Origin: Adenophora triphylla var. japonica
Lineage: Eukaryota; Streptophyta; Magnoliopsida; Asterales; Campanulaceae
Assembly: GCA_022495995.1 (NCBI GenBank)
Contig: JAFEMH010002331.1
Location: forward strand, 53,501-117,500
Direction of reading: 5' to 3'
Length of the DNA stretch: 64,000 bases
Numbering within the stretch: the stretch's first letter is position 1; each line of letters starts with the position of its first letter. Position numbers and translations under genes: made by a program. Shown here in pieces: positions 1 to 11,621 of this stretch. The notes beneath the pieces are model-generated. The model had not been told where the DNA came from. It searched no databases and saw nothing but the letters and a program-made list of their open reading frames with translations.

Positions 1-454
1 GGAGGGCTTCGGAGTACCTCGGGAGGCCTCGGGAAGGGCCGGGATGGCTTAGAATTGTGCCTGAAGGCAGGGGGAGATAGGAGAAGGTTGAGGTGTGAAT
101 GAAATGGGAGGGGGAGCCTTCTATTTATAGGACTCAAAAATTGCAAAGTGGTCCGTACGGACCTTTGTGCAATTACAGTTTTTTGGTTTTCCTGGATTTC
201 ATGGAATATCTTGGATTTTGTGGAGATTTTGCAATGATTTTGGCGTGTTGACATAAGTATCCGTATGGAAACATCTTACATTGGAAATTGGTCCATAGGG
301 ACATGATTGTAATCTAATTCTCATCCAGAGCTTTCCAACCATATATGACACGTCTCAATCGGAGTCCGTATGAAGAAGTTATGACCTCCGGAAGTTCACC
401 CTTGGTATTTTCTGTATGCTCGGATGGAAAGAGGTTCGGATTGGGGTACTTACA
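1..454 (-). mobile_element. Truncated LTR of a Tat-type Ty3/gypsy element
   Basis: Read on the minus strand, this begins at 454 with TGTAAGTACCCC, close to the LTR start of element A (TGTAAGTACCCAAATC). A promoter-like TATAAATA lies on the minus strand at 122-129. The other end is cut by the window edge. It abuts a Tat pol fragment in the opposite orientation at about 465, so it probably inserted into it. Target duplication and partner LTR cannot be checked. A GTCCGTACGGAC palindrome lies at about 150-161. Confidence 0.6.
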
Positions 455-464
455 GTGTCGCAAA

Positions 465-1058
465 GAGGGATTGAGGCAAACCCATAGAAAATCAAAGCCT
501 TAATCGACATGAAAGAGCCTACCAACATCAAATAAGTTCAAGGTTGAACGGAAGAATAGCAGCCCTTGGTAGGTTTATTGCAAGTCTGTAGAGAAATCCC
601 TACTTTTCTTCAAAGCTCTCAAGGGGACCAAGAGCTTCTCCTGGACATCTGAATTCTCAGAATCATTCAAACAGTTGAAGGAGTACTTGGGATCCCGTCC
701 ATTGCTGAGCATCCCCATCATGGGAGAAATGATATACGTCTTCCTAGCAGCCACTGACCACGATATAGCTGCGATACTAGTCCGGACTGAGGGAAACACT
801 CAGAAGCCTATCTACTATGTTAGGAAGGCATTATTAGATGTGGAGAGCAGATACTTCAACGCCGAAAAAATAACTTACGCCTTGGTCATAGAAGCGAGGA
901 AGCTACGAGCATACTTTTCAGCACACCCCATAACTGTGTATACTAATGCTCCCCTCAAGAAAATCTTGCATAAGTTGGACTGCTCAGGATGTCTCCTTAA
1001 CTGGTCTAACGAAATCACCGAGTTTGATATCAGATACAGCCTCGGAAGATACTCCTAG
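465..1058 (+). pseudogene. Tat-type pol fragment: RT tail and first RNase H
   Basis: From about 465 the sequence matches the end of a plant Ty3/gypsy reverse transcriptase (the '..TGRIAALGRFI..' region is readable across frames). It then matches an RNase H domain, open from 675: FLAATDHDIAAILVR, then PIYYVRKALLDVESRY, then the ITVYTNAPLKKIL segment. The RT palm is missing, either beyond the window or cut off by the LTR at 1-454. Frame changes and stops show it is dead. The domain order with the next two entries is that of the Tat lineage. Confidence 0.75.
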
Positions 1059-1177
1059 CACAGCCTCTGGTCGATTTCATGGTTGAAACCGTCTTCACAG
1101 GTGAGCACGACCCCAGCTCCCGTTAGCGCAAAAAACCTATGAGGGAAGAACTGACCATCAAGCTTCCACCTAACTGA

Positions 1178-1410
1178 TGGGGCATATATACAGATGGGTC
1201 AGCTACTAAGGAAAGATGTGGAGCGGGAGTTGTACTAGCAAGTCCCGATGGGGAGCACACCATCCAGGACATAATCAGATTCAAGTTTCCTGTTTCCAAC
1301 AATCAAGCTGAGTACTAAGCTCTAATATTTGGCATAGAGTTGGCATCCTACTATGGAGCAACAAAAATCGCCGCATTCTGTGACTCCCAGCTCGTAGTCA
1401 ATCAGATAAA
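1178..1410 (+). pseudogene. Second (archaeal-type) RNase H domain of the Tat pol fragment
   Basis: Frame 2 from 1178 reads WGIYTDGSATKERCGAGVVL, then NNQAEY, a TAA stop, ALIFGIELA and CDSQLVVNQI. The TDGS, AEY and DSQL motifs are those of the additional RNase H found between the first RNase H and the integrase. Two RNase H domains are diagnostic of Tat/Ogre-type Ty3/gypsy elements in plants (established knowledge). An in-frame TAA directly after AEY and a frame change near 1411 mark it as non-functional. Confidence 0.75.
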
Positions 1411-2834
1411 ATGGGAGAACAACACTCAACACCCTATACATACAAAGTATACCTCGTCCTATATATAACGAAAAAGCTAGAATTTTTCGAGATAAGTCAG
1501 ATTGGCCGGAAAGATAACCAAGTGGCAGATGTTCTATCTAAACTGGCGACTATTGATGTGGCAGATCCTGATTCTAACCTACTCATAGTCTTTGCCGAAG
1601 AACCTGCCTACGAAAGACTACGAGTAATGCTCCTAGACGTGGAGGAGAAGTGCTGGATAGATGAGTACATGGACTTCATCAAAAGAGACCAACTACTCAA
1701 AGACGAAGCACGTGCTAGACTCATCAAGAAGAAATCAGTAAGGTTCACAGTATGGAACAGGATCCTTTACATAAGATCCTACACAAAACCCCTGCTAAGA
1801 TGTGTTTACTCTAAAGAAATAGAAAATCTCTTGGCAGAAATCCACGAATGCATTTGTGGCGGTCACCTGGGGGCTAGAACCTTAGCAGACAAAATCATCA
1901 CGCTAGGTTATTACTGGCCAAACCTGAGAGATGGCACACAAGCCTACGTCAGAAAGTGTGACAAGTGCCAAAGACATGCAGATATCCCTAGACTCCCATC
2001 AGTGGAACAGACTCTCATAATCTCTACTTGGCCATTTGACATGTGGGGATTCGACATCATCGGTCCCTCCCCCTCCCTCCCCCCCCCCACCCGAGGTAAT
2101 TGCAAGTATGTGATCATGGCAGTTGACTACTTCTCAAAATGGATAGAAACAAAAGCCTTAGCCAAAATCATAGAGGAGAACGCAATCAACTTCGTCCACA
2201 ACTTCATCTGGAGTCGCTTCGGGGTCCCACACACTATCATCTCTGATCATGGTCTCCAGTTCTCCAAGGCTTTCACAACAGAACTAAATAGACTAGGAGT
2301 CAGACACATCAAATCATCAGTGAGCAGACCTTAATGCAATGGACAAGCGGAAGCAGCCAACAAGTTGGTGCTAACAGCCCTAACCAAAAACCTAGAAGAA
2401 AGTGTTGGTAGATGGTTGGATGAACTTTCCTTAGCTTTGTGGGCAGTTCACACAACCACCCGAGGGCCAACCAGGGAAACCCATTCGTACTAACCTTTGG
2501 GTCTGAGGCTATGGCATCAGCTGAGATGGCTATCTCTACAACAAGAAATTCAAACTACGATGAATAAATAAATAGGGTCAATAGGCTGCTAGACCTAGAC
2601 CTAGTAGATGAGAAAAGACTAGCTACTCAGATGAGAATGGTCAACTACAAGCAAAGGACTAAAGCCTACCATGACAAGAAGGTCAACAAAAGAGTATTCC
2701 GAGTCGGAGATTGGGTACTTAGAAATATTGAAGCTACTGGCAGAAAAGCTGAACAGAACAAGCTCTCCCCAAACTTGAAAGAAATAATTACCAAACCATG
2801 CAATGTACAATACCCTATATTTAACAAAGAATAA
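1411..2834 (+). pseudogene. Integrase of the Tat pol fragment, decayed
   Basis: The 307-codon open stretch (1411-2334) starts in the tail of the second RNase H (GRKDNQVADVLSKLAT). It continues into an integrase: HHCC zinc-binding motif (H..H about residues 145-150; CDKCQRHAD near 190), first catalytic Asp in MWGFDIIGPS, second in ISDHGLQFS. A C-rich insertion (ccctccccccccac, about 2078-2091) sits after the first Asp. A stop at 2332-2334 cuts it before the catalytic Glu. Downstream, 2335-2834 still shows integrase C-terminal pieces (for example RVFRVGDWVLRNIEATGR at about 2690) in broken frames. The fragment fades out near 2834 and no LTR follows. Confidence 0.8.
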
Positions 2835-3544
2835 TGTACTATGTGGTGAAAACTTAATGCAATGTACTTTTTTATTTTATTTCAAATAATGCAACATGGT
2901 TTGATGACGTTAAATTTGATTCACAAACCCATTAAAAATGTAACCCAGTAACTAACTTAACAAAAACCCCTTCTCTCTAATTGAATATGCCCACACCACC
3001 CGCAATTGTTGACCCCTACTCCTCCTCCTCCTCCTCCTCCTCACCCTCACCATACCTCCCAAACACCATTTCATGAATCCAACATCCACTCTTCACAAAC
3101 CAACAAAAATTACATATCTTTACCCAAACCCAACTTTCAATTTCACAAAAGTTACATATGTTCTCGAGATGAATTTCTAAACAACTTGGATAACGATGGC
3201 TATCGAAAAATGTGGCTGGGGATAGCTGGACGGGAAGGGGAATGGATGAGCAAAGGGAGTGATAGCCATGGAAGAACATACATACATAACCAATAATTTC
3301 CAAACAGAAAATTGTCACAAGGAAGAATGCCACATACCAGCACCCATAAGGATTCAGTAAGTAAAATGCATCCCACAAATCTCTAACCACCACTGACATT
3401 CGTTTCAACTCAAAATCTAGGGTTTGGCAGAGGGGGTTAAATGTGAGAAGAAATTGATGGGATTTTGTTGGAAGCTCCAAGGGAGGAGGGAAGGAGGGGA
3501 TCGGTTAGATACAGAGAGAGAGAGAGCCGACGACTTTTGAGACG
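2835..3544. other. Spacer upstream of the AAE fragment, with microsatellites
   Basis: There is no credible gene. It holds a (CTC)n microsatellite at about 3017-3043 and a (GA)n run at about 3512-3525. Open frames on both strands here owe their length to the simple repeat and match nothing I recognise. A pyrimidine-rich stretch ending in CAG (about 3561-3570) just after the next feature's first ATG could be an old intron 3' splice site of the AAE gene. Confidence 0.5.
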
Positions 3545-4426
3545 ATGAAAATGTGCCATCAATTTTCAGTCACTTTTTCAACTTATGAAGACATGGTCGA
3601 ATCAGGTGACCCAGAATTCAATTGGGTTCAGTCGAAAATCGATTGGGACCCATTGACGTTGAACTATACGTCTGGAACTACGTCGTCTCCGAAGGGAGTT
3701 GTTCATAGCCACCGTGGATCGTTCATCGTCGCCGTCGATGCTCTTCTGGAGTGGAGCATACCAAAACAGACGGTGTATCTGTGGATCCTACTGATGTTCC
3801 ACGCCAATGGGTGGAGTTACCTGTGGGGAATAGCTGTGTCGGTGGGACCAACGCCTGTCTCCAGAAATTCGATGTGGCCGCCATCTATGATGCGATTCAG
3901 CGAAACGGTATGACCCACATGTCCGCACCAGTGGTACTGAACATGCTATCTGATTCCCAAGACATAAACCCATTAAAAAGTCCCGTTCAAATCATGACTG
4001 CCGGAGCTCCGCCGCCCGCGGCAGTGATACAACGAATCGAGTCACTCAGATTCGTCGTGACTCACGTGTTTAGGATGACGGAGACAAGTGGCCCAACCAT
4101 GGTGTGCTCATGGAAACGCAAATGGGATGGGTTGTCGTCATAGAAGAGGGCGAGGTTGAAGGTAAGATAGCGGCGGTAGACGTAGCGGATCCCAAGTCAG
4201 GACTCGGTGTAACTCGGGACGGGTCAACTCTTGGCGAGTTGGTGTTACGAGGCAGATGCTTAATGTTGGGTTACTTAAAAGACCCGAAAGAAACATCCAA
4301 ATGTATGAGAAAAAACGGGTGGTTTTATACCGGTGATGTAGCGGTTATGCATGCAGACGGATATATAGAAATTAAGGACCGGTCTAAGGACGTGATTATA
4401 AGTGGCGAAGAGAATTTGAGTAGCGT
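3545..4426 (+). pseudogene. Peroxisomal acyl-activating enzyme (AMP-dependent synthetase/ligase) pseudogene, middle part
   Basis: Enzymes of this family activate a carboxylic acid as its acyl-adenylate and transfer it to CoA. The fragment shows the adenylation P-loop YTSGTTSSPKG, then HSHRG, PMFHANGWSY-like LMFHANGWSY, KFDVAAIYDAI, THMSAPVVLNML, TAGAPPPAAV, a degenerate MTETSGP, then GWFYTGDVAVMHADGYIEIK and DRSKDVIISG. It is broken: the frame changes near 3835 and again near 4165, a TAG lies at 4141, about ten codons are missing near 4165, and GGEN is GEEN. The first roughly 180 residues of a normal 550-580-residue protein are absent. Coding stops exactly at the AGCGT target duplication (4422-4426) of a retrotransposon and resumes at 59082. 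Confidence 0.88.
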
Positions 4427-6206
4427 TGTAAGTACCCAAATCTGGCTCATGCCTTCCAGTTAAAGTTTCCTAGCAGTTCCCCAAACTTTCATAAAGTTTA
4501 GGGGCAATTCGGGAACTTTTCCAAACTTTTCAAGCAAGGAAGGACCTGTTAGGAATTAGAATTCTAAACAGGACCTCGCTGGAAAGAAGCTTCCAAGCTG
4601 CCACCTTGCATGAATCTAGAAACAAGCTGACGCGACAGAAGAAGACATCGGACGGCCTCTTTTGCAGTGGATCTGCGCCGTGCGGCCTCATTGGAAGCAC
4701 ACCAAAAGCCTATAAATAGAGGCCTCCTCTACCTCATTTGATACACAATTTTGAGCACTGTTACTCTGCCAAAATAGAAACTCGACTTACAGTCCCAAAA
4801 CACACTCAAAACCATCCTCTCTCATACCCTAATCCTACCTTAATCTATTCCTAAATAGATATTGCCTAGGAAAACTCCTAAGGAAGATAGAGAAAAACCA
4901 ATATTGTTAATCTTTCATTCCTTTACCTTTTAATACACTCTTATACACTCTTGTTCTATTATTACTTGTCATTTACATTCATTATTGTCTTAAAGCTTTT
5001 ATTTTTGCAATGTAATCTTCATATTTCCTATTCCCCTACACAAAGGATTCAATGGAGATTCTCTCCCTAGGATGAACAAGATTCCACAAGTAGCTTGTTC
5101 TAGGGATGATCTACCATATGATGATGTGATTCCCTTTTACTTTTATGTATAAAAATGCAATATTTACTTATTTTATGTCATCCCCTTCCCATTGATCTAG
5201 CTTTCCAAGGATTGTCAACCTTATGAGGTATTATGGACATAGGAAAAGCCATAAAGATTATCCCTTTTACATTATGTCTTTAGTTAATGATACTCATTGT
5301 ATTGTTCATATTAAAAATGCAATCTTTACATTAATGTTATTTCCCCCTTGTCCCTAAAGATGGATCTTTTTCTCCAAGGATTGTCTAAGAGCCTTCCAAG
5401 GCACAAAAAGACATAGGATGAGCTTAAAGATCCAATCTTTACATCCCATTCCCCTAGTCTCGTGGTTCTTGATGCATTCCATGTTGAGAATAGGTGTAAA
5501 GACTCCATCTTTACATCAATACCATCATAAAAATGCTACAATCCTTGTCCCTTTGGAAATCAATGATTCTTAGTCCTGAAATCTCCGACAATCACTTGAG
5601 ACGAACATAAAATGTCCCTACGAATCATCATCGTCTCAATATGTAGGATCGATGGACAAAGACCCATTCTTTTCTAAAGAGTCTCATTCTTGGACTTAAA
5701 GACGAGCCCCTTTTGATCATATGTGACTAAAATCCCCAAGGAAAGTTAGGTTAAGACATACCAAGGCTCTTACGCCTATGATGGTTGATTAATCTAACGA
5801 GAGGGTAGATAAGTCCCGTAATGATGATCACAAGTTCAAAGTGAGCATAGGATCAAAATCTCGAAAACACCAAAATCCAAGGTATCCCGAGCTAAAACCT
5901 TCTTAAAATGGTTTTTATGTCCGGAAGATTAACTTGGCACATCTCTTTCTCTTTTCAAATCACGCATGCACACAAACAAGCACAAATTTTGGACCTAGGA
6001 AAACTTGCTTTTGCAAGGCTCCTTGGGTGAACGCCAAACGTTCTTCCCAAGGAGTAACTTAACATCCGAACCCTTATCCTTTTTTTCAAAGTTTTGAGGA
6101 AATCAAAATGGCGTGGCGACTCCGTTTTTTCATAAAACCGGTGTCTTCAAACTGAGGTGAACGGCGACCCTTTTTCGTAAAAGAAAACCCCGGGGCCACA
6201 TTCACA
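4427..6206 (+). repeat. 5' LTR of element A
   Basis: 1780 bp, TG...CA, matching 57302-59081 along its length. A TATAAATA box at 4711-4718 implies transcription starting near 4740. The part after it is rich in short near-repeats such as GCAATCTTTACAT. The LTR ends directly before the primer-binding site. It lies inside the AAE coding sequence, directly after the AGCGT duplication. Confidence 0.92.
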
Positions 6207-6208
6207 GT

Positions 6209-6227
6209 TTGGAGACTCCGCTGGGGA
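6209..6227 (+). other. Primer-binding site of element A
   Basis: TGGAGACTCCGCTGGGGAC lies two bases after the LTR end. The B and C copies read TGGCGACTCYGCTGGGGA, so A carries one change (C to A at position 4). This is the usual Tat/Ogre primer site, assigned in the literature to a tRNA, as I recall tRNA-Arg. Confidence 0.8.
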
Positions 6228-7668
6228 CATGTAAATGTTTTCCAAACTTATTTTTTCATAAGAAGCGTTGGAAACATTTATGAGGGTTAGCCTTTCGTCT
6301 CGGGTCCGATCTTTGTGCTTGTGCAATTTTCTTTTTTCATGCATCTTTTGTGTTCTTTTTTGGCTTGTGCATACTCTGAATAATGAACAGGTTCCATTCT
6401 GAAGCTGAAAGTTGTCAAAAAATTCCTGGAAAAACAGTCTGGAAAGAAAGTAAATTGGAACCCGGAAAGCTGTTGAATCCAGCCGGACGACCTGATCTGC
6501 CTTGATCTGAGCCGGACGGCTTCATTCGTAGTTCCACCAGGACACTTTTATCTGAGGTTAATCTGGAAACCATGGAAACTTGGGGCTATTCAGTCCTGAA
6601 TCTGGCCTGGTTCCCGAAAATTTACGTGCTTATGTGATGCATTTTCCCCGTCCCAAAACATTCTTTTAAAATACATGATGAAAATCTCTATTTTAACTCA
6701 AAAAAGAATTTTTAGGAGACCGCACACTACGCGCACCATATATATCATGTACACTTTTGCACGCATGTCCTTTAAACCTGGGATGGTTGTTCAGCTACTG
6801 TCACGGACAATGTTACGACGCTCCCGGGCGCGCACGAAATCATCCCAAACTCCCCATGGCAGCTAGTGTCGACCAATGCACTAGTCCGTGTCACACTTTT
6901 AAAATCGTGACTTTTTGGTTGGTTTTTGGTCTAGACCGTGTCATACAGCCTCTTCGTATACCCCCGTAAAAGTCAAACCCGAGCCCATGCTAAAAGTCAA
7001 GATTCCTCGTTAGGCAAAATTGTCAAAATCTTGATCCCGGCATTGACTTTGACTTTGAATTGCACTAGGTATTTAAAATTCAAACCTGAGCCCATGCTAG
7101 AGTTAAGATTCCTCGCGCAAGCGAAGCCATGCCGAAATTTTGTTAGGCAAAATCGGCAAAATCTTGACCCCAGTATTGACTTTGACTTTGACTTGCAAAA
7201 AGTATGCAACAGCGCTCAATGTGACACCGTGTCATTCGAATTTTAACGTCTGACCCATGCCTATTATCTTCCTTGTACAATGCCGAAGTCAACGTCTATC
7301 CTGCAAGCGAAGCTCTGCCGAAATTTCGTTGAGGCTAAAAGACTTAATTTTCACGGCATTGACATTGACTATAATCCGCATCGTTCGTGCGTTAAAATTC
7401 CTATGATCCACTAGACCCTAGGATCGTTCTTCTCTCTTGGTCAGTGGGATCCGCTTGCCCTATAGGACCCTCGCCCGGGGCTGTCCACCCTGGGATGTCA
7501 AAATACAGGTGCCAAACGAGGGGCTTATAGACGTAGTGACGGAACTCACTGATCCAGGATCTAGAGTAGTTGCGAAAAAGAAGAGCAACCTTTTCCAACC
7601 AAATAGGGCTAATTAAAAGACAATGTTTTAAGTAAACTTGAACAATTAATGGAATCACAATTGCATGG
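6228..7668 (+). other. Untranslated leader of element A with degenerate internal repeats
   Basis: No gene is seen. Three degenerate units of roughly 100-140 bp (about 6970-7065, 7078-7200, 7240-7385) share the order 'cccatgc...caagcgaag...ccgaaattt...cggcattgactttgac'. The same triplet is in the leader of B (about 47640-48090), so the duplication is older than the split of A and B. The leader is broken at 7668 by element C with the duplication CATGG. Confidence 0.65.
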
Positions 7669-8720
7669 TGTAGACACCCCATTCTGAACCAATAATTCAT
7701 GATTACACTACTCTTCGTTTCTCTTTTGTGTTTTGATGAAAGCATATTAGTTTCGTTATGTTTCGTTAAGTTTCTAACTAACCTCGTTAGTTTTGGACCT
7801 AACTGACTAACGAAATAAACTGAAGAGGACAAAATAGTCAAATGACTAGTTATCTCGCGCGGAATAGCGTGTCTCGTGCGAGATATTCCCTCGACAGGAT
7901 GTGCAGAAATCACTCTCCTTCTCCGTTTCAAACTTTTTTCTTGATAAAATCTTATTCCATCCGCTCATTCAATAGAATTTGAGTTCTGGAAGCTTTCTAG
8001 GAGTGTTTTACCTCTCCACCTCTACCTCTTAAACCCCTATAAATACTTGTTGACTTCCACTGTTTCAGAGGGCCAGAATTCCACACAACACACACAATTT
8101 GTTGGTTTCTCTCCACGAAAGATTCCTTCAAATCACTCACAAAACCTCCCTAAAATCACCTAAAGTTTGTTTATCAACCTTGTTGATCAACAAACATCCA
8201 AACCCGAATCAAGGATTGAGGCGAAGCTCTGTCCGCATCAAGATTTGACTCTCACATTGAGTCGAAACTCTGCCTAAATCACTTCTCGACCGAAAAGACA
8301 TCTTAGAACTACGTTCTAAATCAAACACTCCCCAAACGCTAGGTAAATTCCTATACTTTTACTCTCTTCTTCTCAATCTCTATCTATTGGCTTTTAGAGT
8401 GGTGTAATCCCATCAAAAGGATTGGCCTAGAGTCCCTTCAATTGATGAAGGCGATCTCGAAGCATACAATCCGACATTCCTAATCAAGAAATTGATTAGG
8501 GTTTTCATATTTTATTTTTAAAAATAAAAAGATTGATAATACTCAATTGGCAAGACCGATCTTCGGATCGGGTGGGATGGAATCTCCTCGACCTACCCAT
8601 TCCATAACTTAACCCCCGAACCCTCAAATCTCTTTTCAAATCAAAAAGGTTTTTCTTATTATTTTCCTAAATAAATAATAAGTGGCGACTCTGTTATTCA
8701 AAATTCACGCATCGCTAACA
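7669..8720 (+). repeat. First LTR of C
   Basis: 1052 bp, TGTAGACACCCC...ATCGCTAACA. A TATAAATA box is at 8038-8045. About 150-190 bp upstream lie two CTCGCGCG/CTCGTGCG motifs (about 7854-7885), also found in the leader. The primer site TGGCGACTCTGCTGGGGAC follows at 8724-8742. Confidence 0.92.
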
Positions 8721-10247
8721 GTTTGGCGACTCTGCTGGGGACAATTAATTAAGAGGGTTAGACTTGCGTACAATTGAGAATTATTAATCTTTTAATTTTT
8801 CTGTAAAAATTTGATTTTTCTGGATTTTTTGGAATTTTTCTGTGTTGTTTTCGTCAAAAAAATAATACTGTGTGACAGCTTATCCAGCGCGGGATAACTT
8901 ATCTCGCGCGAGATAAGTTTACGGTTTTAAAAACAAATGCTTCACCCCTTCCTTGGTGGCGGCAGTAATTATTGTGAAAAAAAGAATTAGGTCAATTGAC
9001 CTTAACAAAAAGATTCCTCCCTGGTCAAACGAAGGCATAGCATTAAAAAAAAAAAAAAAAAAAAGAAAGGGGGAAACAAAAAGCTGACTTCTCCTCTTTG
9101 TTGACCAATAAAAAAAAAACATTGGCCTTGGTTGACTTCAAAAACGTTTGACCAACCATAAAAAAAAAAAAATCAAAAACAGTTTTCAAAAAAACTTTCA
9201 ATATAAAATCCGAAAAAATCAAAGTAAATTATTATTTCTATTTTGCTTGTACTAACTTTGTTTTGCAGAGTAGAATAATAATTTTAATTACTCGAACTAT
9301 ATAACTGCGTGCGATTAAATTTTTACCGGTCATCGGTTGACTCGGACTTTGTAATAAATTAGTTTATTTATTCTCTCGCTTTATCTCTCTTTAAGTGGAA
9401 CTACGACGGTCTGAGTCTCCCCAAATTTGGGAGAAACGTAGGCAACCACTTGGTGCGGCCACTATCTGTTTTTCTTTAGTTTTCAAAAAATAAAACTTTC
9501 TATTTTACTCTATCACCTAGATTGACTCTCACACACTCGCACTCATATTATAACTGTCATTGCACTGCATACCCTTGATAAACCCGGGACCCACACTAAG
9601 GACGGATGACGATAACCACCTAGTCGCCGGTCTCTCCGAAGTTGGATCATCCCACTCCGCGTATTCAATCCATCTAGATTGTCATATCGTGGGGAGCCTA
9701 GCCTTCCAGCCCTGCATCGCAACATATCATGTAGATTGACTTTTTAAGACACTCCGTGACCGGTCGGTTTGATCTTGGAGTCCTTGTAATCCCTTGTCAA
9801 GATTTTATTTTGAGCAATAATCCATGAAAAAGAAACAAAAAAAAAATTGTCGCTTCGGAATTGTCCCTTCGGAAAAGTCCCTATGATTGTCCCTTCGGAT
9901 TTGCCCCTAAAAGGATAAAAATTTCTCACCAAAATTATTGCACAAAACTTGATGTTACTTGAGATTACTCCAACCCCTAGGTCCTTAGGTTTGATTTTTG
10001 AATGTTAGAAATTCCCAAAACGGATTTTCCGTCCGACCAAAATTAGGACTAAAATCAGAAAATTGTGACTTTTCGTGGCGTTGCCTCGCGCGAGACTGCT
10101 TGTCCCGTGCGAGATAAGTGTTCGATCTTTTCGTGTTTTGGCCAAAACCTTCAAACCTTCAAAGCCTTCATTCACCCTATTCATCCGACTTGTTGGGACT
10201 CGATCATGATTTAACACGGTTGCTACACGTCTAGGTTCTTCGCCACG
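8721..10247 (+). other. Leader of C internal region 1
   Basis: Untranslated. It contains the primer site, a perfect 22-bp palindrome centred on CTCGCGCGAG (about 8898-8919), an A-run of about 20 (about 9045-9064), a structured CTACG...CGTAG motif (9399-9461), and a degenerate CTCGCGCGAGA copy at about 10086. No gene is seen before the gag ATG at 10248. Confidence 0.7.
9399..9461 (+). other. Bipartite hairpin motif, copy 1 (leader of C, unit 1)
   Basis: CTACG (9401-9405) pairs with CGTAG (9437-9441). Between them TCTCCC pairs with GGGAGA. Directly after, ACCA-CTT-GGT forms a second hairpin, followed by GCGGCC. It has the same architecture as seven other copies with different helix sequences. 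Confidence 0.6.
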
Positions 10248-11621
10248 ATGTCTGCTTCTCCTTCTACCACCGAGGCCGATATCAACGACGCTAAGGCCCA
10301 ACTCATCGAAGCCATAACTAGGTTGGATGAACAAAGTAATCAAATTGATGAGCAAAATGCCCAAATGGCCGCCCTCATGAAAGAACTCTACGAGTTGAAA
10401 GTCAAGAAAGGCAGAAAACAAAAGCAAAAAGTGGAATCCTCCTCCGACGAAGAGGAATCCTACACCAAAGTGAATAGAAAAACCAAGAAGTCAAGCAAGA
10501 AAAAGGAAGAATTCGATTCCTCCTCTTCCTCATCCTCCTCCGATGATGAGGAACATACCTCCAAGGGTGCTAAAACCAAGAAATAAGGCAGTGGTGAAAC
10601 TACTAAACTTGGTGACCATGTTACTAAGAACTACCTCGAAAAGAAGCTTGCGAATCTTGACACTTCCAAAGGGTCATTCGTTCCATTTGATCCCGATGCT
10701 CTTCAACAATCCATCGCCAAGTTCCCTCGCAAGTACAAGACACCCGACATTGCCAAGTTTAATGGTACCACCTGTCCTCGAGCTCATGTTGAGACCTACA
10801 CTTGGGCTATGCTTCCAATGGGCGTTGATAACACAATCTTGGCCCAATGCTTTCCTCAAACCTTGGAAGGTGCTGCAAGGGATTGGTACATGTCTCTTCC
10901 TACGACTATAAGGCTTGATTGGTCGTCTGCATGTTTAGTCTTCCAAAGGCAGTTTGAAGACAACTCCACTTACCGTCCTACTAGGAGGGATCTTGAACAA
11001 ACCAAGCAACATGCCAATGAGTCCTTTGCTGAATTTGCTAGAAGATGGAGACTCAAACTTACCGAAATTGTCGAAAGGCCTACTCTCAAAGAGCAAATCC
11101 ACATCTTCCTCCAATGCCTCCGTGATGAATTTCAAGAGAACCTCGCCGGTAATTACTTTCCTAGTTTCAATGAACTCCTCGAGTCCGGAATTAGGGTTGA
11201 CGACTTACTCAAAAGTAAAAAGAGGGAAAGTAACTTCCGCTACAACAAACCCGCTACAAATAAGGATGCTTCAGTCAATGCCATTGCATTCAACCGCTCC
11301 AACACCGGAAAGTATTCTGCTGTCCCTCCTCCCGAAAAGAAAAAGAGGCACTTCGGCAAAATTGAAGGAATCACTCAAGAAGAACTCTTCGATGTGCTTG
11401 TCAAGAATGAAAAGATAAAACCAAGGGAAGGTGGTCCTTCGAAGGATATGGGTCCGAATCATGCTCATCACTTATTCTGCAAGTACCACAACTTCACCGG
11501 CCACGACACCAACACCTGCCACCACTTGAAGGACATCATCCATGACCTATTTGATAATGGAGATCTAGAACGTCCCAACGTCATCACCAATCCTCTCCCT
11601 CACACTCCACAAAGAAAATGA
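10248..11621 (+). pseudogene. gag of C, copy 1 (one in-frame stop)
   Basis: One frame of 457 codons starts at ATG 10248. In order: an N-terminal coiled-coil-like segment (residues about 8-50, IDEQNAQMAAL), a Lys-rich then Ser/Asp/Glu-rich tract (about 53-105), a retrotransposon gag core (AARDWYMSLP, FARRWRLKL, IFLQCLRDEFQENL), and a C-X2-H-X4-H-X4-C cluster (CKYHNFTGHDTNTC), the zinc-knuckle variant common in Tat gag. A TAA at 10584-10586 interrupts it; the second copy reads GAA there. Gag forms the particle in which reverse transcription occurs. The two copies carry different stops, so their ancestor was open. Confidence 0.85.

Noticed and set aside
3016..3480. 154-codon minus-strand ORF ending in a Glu run
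   Set aside because: The Glu run is the (CTC)n microsatellite read on the other strand; the rest has no recognisable domain.
10005..10427. 140-codon minus-strand ORF opposite gag of C
   Set aside because: Shadow of the gag frame, repeated at 16493-16909 only because C is duplicated.
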